From Liolophura sinensis (taxonomy: Eukaryota > Mollusca > Polyplacophora > Chitonida > Chitonidae): a stretch of 64,000 bases of DNA. A program made the position numbers and the translations under genes. The stretch spans positions 32,265,645 to 32,329,644 of the forward strand of contig NC_088305.1 of NCBI RefSeq assembly GCF_032854445.1. The letters are read 5' to 3'. A model generated the notes under the pieces. The model was not told where the DNA came from and searched no databases. It was given only the letters and a program-made list of their open reading frames with translations. This document shows, one piece after another, positions 11,401-20,400 of the stretch (positions within the stretch are counted from its first letter, which is position 1; each line of letters opens with the position of its first letter).

Positions 11401-14400
11401 ACGTGGCCAGTCGTTTACTAACCTGGTTGTCTGTACGATTAGGGTGCACGTGGCCAGTCGTTCCCTCACCTGGTTGTCTGTATGATTAGGGTGCACGTGG
11501 CCGGTAGTTTACTCACCTGGTTGTCTGTAGGATTAGGGGGCACCTGGCCGGTAGTTTACTCACCTGGTTGTCTGTAGGATTAGGGTGCACGTGGCCGGTA
11601 GTTTACTCACCTGGTGGTGCACTTGGCCAGTCGTTTACTCACCTGGTTGTCTGTAGGATTAGGGTGCACGTGGCCAGTTGTTTCCTCACCTGGTCGTCTG
11701 TAGGATTAGGGTGCACGTGGCCGGTAGTTTACTCACCTGGTTGTCTGTACAATTAGGGTGCACATGGCCAGTAGTTTTACTCAACTAGTTCTCTGTATGA
11801 TTAGGGTGCAAGTGGCCGGTAGTTTACTCACCTGGTTGTCTGTAGGATTAGGGGGCACCTGGCCAGCCGTTTACTCACCTGGTTGTCTGTATGATTAGGG
11901 GGCATGTGGCCAATAGTTTACTCACCTGGTTGTCTGTAGGATTAGGGGGCACATGGCCAGTTGTTTACTCACCTGGTTGTCTGTAGGATTAGGGTGCACG
12001 TGGCCGGTAGTTTACTCACCTGGTTGTCTGTACGATTAGGGTGCACGTGGCCGGTAGTTTACTCACCTGGTTGTCCGTATGATTAGGGTGTACGTGGCCG
12101 GTTGTTTACTCACCTGGTTGTCTGTACGATTAGGGGGCACATGGCCAGTTGTTTACTTACCTGGTTATCTGTAGGATTAGGGTGCATGTGGCCGGTAGTT
12201 TACTCACCTGGTTGTCTGTAGGATTAGGGGGGACCTGGCCAGTCGTTTACTCACCTGGTTGTCTGTAGGATTAGAGGGCACCTGGCCAGTCGTTTACTCA
12301 CCTGGTTGTCTGTAGGATTAGGGGGCACCTGGCCAGTCGTTTACTCACCTAGTTGTCTGTATGATTAGGGGGCATGTGGCCAATAGTTTACTCACCTGGT
12401 TGTCTGTAGGATTAGGGGGCACATGGCCAGTCGTTTACTCACCTGGTTGTCTGTAGGATTAGGGTGCACGTGGCCGGTAGTTTACTCACCTGGTTGTCTG
12501 TAGGATTAGGGTGCATGTGGCCAGTTGTTTACTTACCTGGTTGTCTGTAGGATTAGGGTGCATGTGGCCGGTAGTTTACTCACCTGGTTGTCTGTAGGAT
12601 TAGGGGGGACCTGGCCAGTCGTTTACTCACCTGGTTGTCTGTAGGATTAGGGGGCACCTGGCCAGTCGTTTACTCACCTGGTTGTCTGTAGGATTAGGGG
12701 GCACCTGGCCAGTTGTTTACTCACCTGGTTGTCTGTATGATTAGTGTGCATGTAGCCAGTCGTTTACTCACCTGGTTGTCTGTAGGATTAGTGTGCATGT
12801 GGCCAGTCGTTTATTCACCTGGTTGTCTGTATGATTAGGGTGTACGTGGCTGGTCGTTCACTCACCTGGTTGTCTGTATGATTAGGGGGCACTTGATTGT
12901 CCATAGGATTAGGGGACACCTGGTTGTCATTAGGGTTAGGGGACACCTGGTTGTCTACAGGGTTAGGGGACACCTGGTTGTCTACAGGGTTAGGGGACAC
13001 CTGGTTGTCTACAGGGTTAGGGGACACCTGGTTGTCTACAGGGTTAGGGGACACCTGGTTGTCTACAGGGTTAGGGGACACCTGGTTGTCTACAGGGTTA
13101 GGGGACACCTGGTTGTTTACAGGGTTAAGAGGCACCTGGACCGATTCCACAAGGCCGTTTTTGTCTTTATTTATTCTGACTTTAAGTCCAAAATTATGCC
13201 CAATGTTTAGTATTGTACAGTGTATTTTGAAATTTGAACACCTTTGTCCTAAGATACCAATGGTGAGATGGACAAAATTTCTAAAGCTCAAAAATAAGCT
13301 TTACGACAGTATATGTATTTCAAATTTTAACTGGAGTCATCTGTTTGTCTGTAGGACAAGGGGGCACCTGGATGTAGGATTGGTGAGAATTTGGCTGGTG
13401 GTTTACTCACCTGTTTGTCTGTAGGACAAGGGGGCACCTGGACGTAGGATTGATGAGAATTTGGCTGGTGGATTACTCACCTGTTTGTCTGTAGGACAAG
13501 GGGGCACCTGGATGTAGGATTAATGAGAATTTGGCTGGTGGTTTACTCACCTGTTTGTCTGTAGGACAAGGGGGCACCTGATCGGTCGTTTACTCATCTG
13601 TTTGTCTGCAGGACAAGGGGGCACCTGGATGTAGGATTAATGAGAATTTGGCTGGTGGTTTACTCACCTGTTTGTCTGTAGGACAAGGGGGCACCTGGAT
13701 GTAGGATTGATGAGAATTTGGCTGGTGGTTTACTCATCTGTTTGTCTGTAGGACAAGGGGGCACCTGGATGTAGGATTGATGAGAATTTGGCTGGTGGAT
13801 TACTCACCTGTTTGTCTGTAGGACAAGGGGACACCTGGATGTAGGATTGATGAGAATTTGGCTGGTGGTTTACTCCCCTGTTTGTCTGTAGGACAAGGGG
13901 GCACCTGATCGGTCGTTTACTCATCTGTTTGTCTGTAGGACAAGGGGGCACCTGGATGTAGGATTGATGAGAGTTTGGCTGGTGGTTTACTCATCTGTTT
14001 GTCTGTAGGACAAGGGGGCACCTGGATGTAGGATTGATGAGAATTTGGCTGGTGGTTTACTCACCTGTTTTTCTGTAGGACAAGGGGGCACCTGGATGTA
14101 GGATTGATGAGAATTTGGCTGGTGGTTTACTCACCTGCTTGTCTGTAGGGCTGGCAGGCACCTGATCGGTCGTTTCAGGACACTGGTTCTCAGCCCCTCC
14201 CTTCTGCTGCTGTTCCTGGCCCCTGTGGTCTGGAGGGGAGATGTTCTGGGAGAGTCTGGATAGGTGACGTCTACTGGCTGGCACTGGGGTCTCCTCTATG
14301 ACAGGATTAACCTGAGCTGCTTCCTCAACCTCCTTTCCCACTTCCTCCTCACTGTCCGTGTCAGGCATAATGGCAATAGTCACCCTCTTCTTCAGACGAG

Positions 14401-17400
14401 CCTTCTTCACGACTGGCGAGTCATCATCCGAGACTGTCCCTGAATTGATGAGGATACCTTGCCGACTGCCTTCTTTAGCTTGAGATTTTCGACACTCACT
14501 TTGCTTCTTGTTCTCAGTTGTCTGTGACTTGGGGTCTTTAGATGTGACATTATCAGTGTTTTCTTTTTCCGAATCGGTGCTCTTAAGTGATTCTAACCGT
14601 GCAGATGCTCTTCTCTGATTACTCCTGGGTTTTGGAGCCATCTTTTCCTTGCTTCGCTTCTCTTCTGGATTACTATCACTTTCCTCAACAAGATTATCCA
14701 CTGTGTCGTTTTTTTTGGCTTTTGACCTGGATTTGCTTCTTGGCTTTTTAGCTTTGCTTTCTTTGCCAGCCTGAAGCTGATCTTCATCTGTGGAGGCAGA
14801 CGAGCATCTGGACAGCTGTTTGCGGAACTCCTGGAAAGTAAACTTCTGCCCCACACACGATTCATTCATGGAGACATCAAAAACAGATTTGTGTGAGGAG
14901 GCTGTCTTCTCCTTAGTGACCTGAGGAGTTTTGTCATGGTAGTCAAATATGGAAGGGGGTTCTGTAGATGTACGCTCAGTTTGGAGCACGTTTGACTTGC
15001 TGCTTGACTTAGCCGAAGCCTTAGGCTTTCTCTGCTTGGATCGAGTTTTGGCGGGGAGTTTTTCGGGGACTGCTTGTCTGACACCATTATCGTCTTTGCG
15101 GCCCACAGCATAGCGGACATCACCCAGTTTGCCAACTCGGACCTCCACGAGACTCTTGGCAGACTCGTTACCTTTCCCTTTACCCTGGTCATCCTCAGAC
15201 TCCTCAGTGGCTGGAAGGGCGTTCTCCATTTCTCTGATGGCACGTGTGGTTGTAGGGTCCATGGGCTCACCTTTAGCTTTACCCTGGTCATTATTAGAGT
15301 CCTTACTGGCTGGGAGGGCACATGTGCTTGTGGTTGCAGGGTCCTTGGGCTCACCTTTACCTTTCCCCTGGTCATCCTCAGACTCCTCAGTGGCTGGGAG
15401 GGCCCTCTCCTTTTCTTTCACGGCATGTGTGGTTGTGGTTGCAGGTTTGTTGGGCTCGTAGGACTTGGGTTCATGCTGAGCCTTCGTCGCTGGTATTGCC
15501 GATCCACTGCCTTGCTGTGCCGGCTGTAGGACAGGCACACACGACATTGTCATGGACTGTCCCCCCAGAATCATGGGGATGTTGATGACTTCTGTGAACT
15601 CCATATCCATGTCCATAAGGACAGTGGCATCATCCTCTTCCATCATGTTGGCACCATACTGGTCACTGGCTGCACTTTGAGCAGGCTCAACACTCAACTG
15701 TGGAGCACCACTGTCCTTATTACTAGGCAACTCAAAGCTTCGCTCAACCAAAAGGGAATCCCCTTCACCTTTGAAAAACTTTTCTATTTCCTCCTCTGTG
15801 TCAGAGGTCAGGCCTCCGTCTGCCGATTCTTTGGCATCCGTTTTTCTGGCAGGCAGAAGAAATGTTCCCCTCCTTGCTTTCCCTGAGGTCTTGGCAAGGA
15901 CAGAAGAAGAAGCATTTTCGGCTAGGTTGTCCGCAGAACTGCCATCCTGCCGTTTAGCAGCCATCTTCTTGCGTCTTTCCTTCGCAGTTGTCTCTGTCAT
16001 GTCATAGCCTTTCATCTGTTGATCTGCACGGTCTTGTGTCTGATCGCTACATTTTGATGCCGGTTTGAATGGGTTGGGAATACTGTAAGTCTGACGTTTG
16101 CTGGTTCGCTTCTCCCCGCGTTTGTCTGCTTGCTTTTCCACTTCTTCAGACTCGTCCACTGTTTGTTCAGAGGGTCTCCTGATGGCACGAAGCACTGATG
16201 GCAGCGTAAAGGCTTCCTTACGGCTTGGCTTTGATGACTTACAGCCTTTGCTGTGCTCGTTTGATTCAGCTGGGTTGGCAGGCAAAACAAAAGTTCCCCT
16301 GCGGTCTGCAGTCTTTTCCTCAGCCTTATCAGTGGGCGATGACAACTCTTCCTCACTCTCAGGTTGTACGCTACTTTTTCTGGGCTCTTTTCGTTCTGCT
16401 TGTATGATTGGGAGGACAAAAGTCCCCCTGCGATCTATGCCTTTCTGCTCAGTCCCGTCACCAGGCATTGCTATCTCTTCCCCACTTTCACAATGTCCTG
16501 TACTGTCAAATGACTCTTCTGTTTCAGGAGACCTTTTTCTCTTGCTCCTTTTAGAGGGTTTTCCAGCACCAAGTCCTGGCTTTGTAGCCTTACATGTGGC
16601 GACAGTTGCAGAGGGCTCCTTACTGGGCCCTGGCTGTTTTCCAGTCCCTAAAGGTTTGCTGATACTAGAGCTTTTTCCTTGGCCTGACCATTCACCAGCC
16701 TCTGTGGCCTTTGTCTTTTGACCCCCAACATCTGTTTGTTGTTCTGTAACAGATTCTGTTGCATTGTCACTTGATGAACCTGCCTTTTTCGGCACACGTT
16801 GAGGAAGGAGAGACAGCAATCTCTTTGGTTCTCCAGGTTCGTGTACACTCCCAGGTCTACCTCTGGCTCCCTCTGCCTCCTCATCCTCTGAGACTATTCC
16901 CACAAATTATACAAAAAGGAATTCATGCTTTCATTTAGAGGTTGTTGTTATAGTCAGGTATTTGTAAATATCCAATGGAAATTTGGCTCATTTAAGCTCA
17001 TGTCAACCCTGGGATTATCTCACTTAAGACTGTCTTTTTGTTTTTGGCAGTACCTACAAATTATTGATTTAAGACTGTACTGTATTATGACTTACACTGC
17101 TTACAGGAACAACAAAAATACTTCCAACAAACAGGTAATTAAAATGACGCCAATTTTATTTCGTGTTTTAAGAGTGAGTTGAAACTAAAACATTCAAAAT
17201 ATGGAACAAAAATAAAACTGAAAATCCACTTTTTCATTGCGTCCAATATTTTTTATACCTTGTGATCATGTAAATATGTCCACAACAGAAACAATTCCAG
17301 AGATTGTCCACATATTCTATGAATTAGATGATTTTCACTTTTTTTTTTTGAAGACCATGTAAAACAACACTTTAAACTGGTGTGGCCTTATGGGGTTTTG

Positions 17401-20400
17401 CAGGCATTGTGAACTGGTTGATTCACTAAACTGTTCTGGTTTAACAAAAGTTTATACATTTTCTGAGTGCCATTTTTAATACCAGGAATTCTTTAGACAG
17501 ATATGATGTACTTGTACTTCAAGCACTTTCCAATATATTTTAATAATCTCAATAGGTTCATGCTAGGGCAAAGGTGCATTTCCACAAAACTCAGTCTGGA
17601 TCAGAGCCAGATTCTCTTATACCTTGTTTCTCAGGCAAATTATATATATTCACAGAAAAAAAAAGAGGTTGGTAGATACTGGACAATGTTCTGAGAAAGT
17701 GTCTTGATCTTCTTACACACTTGTAATTATGACATACCTTTGGTCAGTAAATTAGGCTGCTGGTCTGTGTCCATACCGTCCAAATGGTCTACAGACTCTG
17801 CGATCAGACTGAGGTTAGCCGCCACACCGGACAATTGCACTGGAAAGTGACCAGGGACGGCTTCACTCCCAGGCTGTCCCCCAGACAGTCTCGGCACTCC
17901 CTTGTCAAAGACGTTACGGACGGGTTGGTTGTAGATGGATCGCCTGGCAGGCACAGAGAGGGCAGGTCAGATTCTAATCACTGATAACTTGCGTACATGT
18001 ACTGGTGTGTAATATGCTATCAACAAACAGGTATACCAAAGAATGATCTCACTTCCACAAAGCTGGTCATGTTCATGAGTTAAGAAAATCAGAGTGCCTG
18101 TAGTAAAGCTGAGTCAACAAGCCAGCTTTGCCTCTGTATGTCAAAACTTGAAAATTTGATTGGAATTCATATTTTTGGACACCAGATGTTTAAACCTTAA
18201 ACACATGGAAAACATGTAGGTGTGTTGAGGGCGACACTGATTAATTTATTGGATTAGAATTTTATGCTGTACTCAAGGATATTTCACATATTCTGGTGGA
18301 AGGAAAATGGGCTGAGCCAGGGGAAAGCCATGGCCATCCACAGGTTGCTTCCCACAAACGGTCCAGTGAATGCTCGCTCAGGGTTTACAATCGTCCTTAA
18401 CAATTTTATGACGATGAATTTTATCGTCATATGACAATGAAGGAGTCCTTATAGTACATGTATGAGTAATGAGCCTCCTTGCTGCAGGACTCTTTTATCT
18501 AGCGCTGCTTCACTGAGACGATTTACCAAAGGTAAGTAAAACTAAGTCATCCTACCCAAGCCATTATACTTATACGGGTCAACCATTTGTACTATCCCCT
18601 TGATACTGAATTTGTCATGTTACTGAAGCTTGGGGGCAGTATTTAGTAACAAACCAAATTAATGGGAAACACATAACGCCTTCTTGCCTCCAGCAAAGCG
18701 TTCCAAACCATTGGAACATCAGATCCCAATTATCAGTGCATGTGAGAACATACAATGCATAGAAGACAAGTTACTTCTGCAGTCTAGACCCTTTTGTGTT
18801 GCCCGTCCTACAGTCTCCTATTGTAATTTCAATGCCTGATGTATACTGTAGTTGCTAACCTGGAGACAGAGATACCCTCTGTCAGTTCGTCGGGCTCCCC
18901 CGTGGCAGAAGCCCGTCCAGACCCCAGGGACGAGTGCCGTCCACTCGTCGTCTCCAGCGCTTCTCCCAGTAGCTCCACCACTCCCAGCAGCTGGGAGCTT
19001 ATTGTGTTCAGCAGCTTGCGATTGTCAAACATCCGATTCTGAAACACACCAGCACAAGGCTCTTTGTCATCACTGTCAAGTCCTAAACCACTTCAAACAC
19101 AAGATCACTTGAAAACAGCACCAGGTAATGCAGGCTTGTGTTAAGTATTCAGGACAATATAACAACATGTGGTCCTTGCTGGAATGGCAGTGTAAGGCAT
19201 GAAATGATTTTGTTAGTTATTCGATTGGTGTTTTATGCCGTTGTCAAGAATATTTCACTTGTACAATGACACTACCATGGTGGTCACCATCATTGTGATA
19301 GGAAAAAGGGGCAAAGCCCATGGGAAACCCATGCCAATCCACAGGTTGCTGCCAGGCCTTCCCTTGTATAGCCAGGAATGAAATGAGTTCTGTTAAATCA
19401 TTACCAACCTTTGACCCATGCATCACATCTTCGCTCTTCAGATAAGCTTTTGAAAAGTTAAGCAAGAATTTCAAAAAATAATTGCGTACCACTGTCACCG
19501 ACAATATCAAAAGTAAGTCTGTCAGTGAAGATGCCTGGAAACATTAACAAGACAGCGTCCACCAGGTATATATATTACAAGTGGATGCCATGACCGACAT
19601 TATGATCAATCTCATTGACACTGAACTATAGAATGTTATTCAGACATACAGCTACCGAATACTTAAACATGAGTATAACAGTTTAACGGCAAACAAGGAT
19701 GTCACTACGATTAAGGAATGAGTTTCCACATACATCAAATCGCTTCTGGACTTCAGCCTCTATGCTATCATTGGTCAGTCCAGCCACCCTGTTCAGAGTG
19801 GTCAGTTTTAGCATGATGTTCTGTCGCTCGGCCTTCTCCTCCACCAACGCCTGGTTCAACATGCGGTTCTCCTGTTTGGCATTCTCCAGAGCCTGGGCCA
19901 GAGCACGGTTATTAGCTCGCAATGTGCTTCTTGCGATCAATGAGCGGTTAGCTACAACAACAAGCAGCAAATATAGCGTGAATCTATGGTATGTTGGTTA
20001 GCCTGAAATAAGGTCCACACAATCAATGAGTGGTATTAAAGCTATTATAGCATCCTTGAAAAAAAATTCTTTGTTTGGGTAACCCAACGCTATCAAAAAA
20101 AACCAAAACAAATAGAATATGTCCAGAAGGATTTTCTATTTATTCTGACCTGGAAAAAGACAGGGGTTTTATATAAGTTAATAGTGAACGAATAAAAAAT
20201 AGCATGAAAAGCCCAATATAAACTTTTTGGCCCTTTTTTGGAGGGTCACACTCTAGGGACATATTTTTAATAATGGCCTCAGAGAAAAATGTAAATTGAA
20301 TACAGGTTCATATTTAATTAATTTTTTAGATTTGTGTTAAAGCCATGTATGATATACAAAATTTTCCAATATATGACATTGGCACACTGGTCAAGTTAAT

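Noticed and set aside
12900..13130. Telomere-like GGGTTAGGG words on the plus strand
   Set aside because: They are part of the 27-bp unit coding for NPV on the other strand, one per unit, not a TTAGGG array.
12897..13424. 175-codon plus frame over the 27-bp repeat
   Set aside because: The minus strand has matching splice sites and phase with shugoshin; the plus frame has none.
15074..16721. Plus-strand frames of 87-207 codons opposite shugoshin exon 6
   Set aside because: Antisense shadows of a well supported coding exon.
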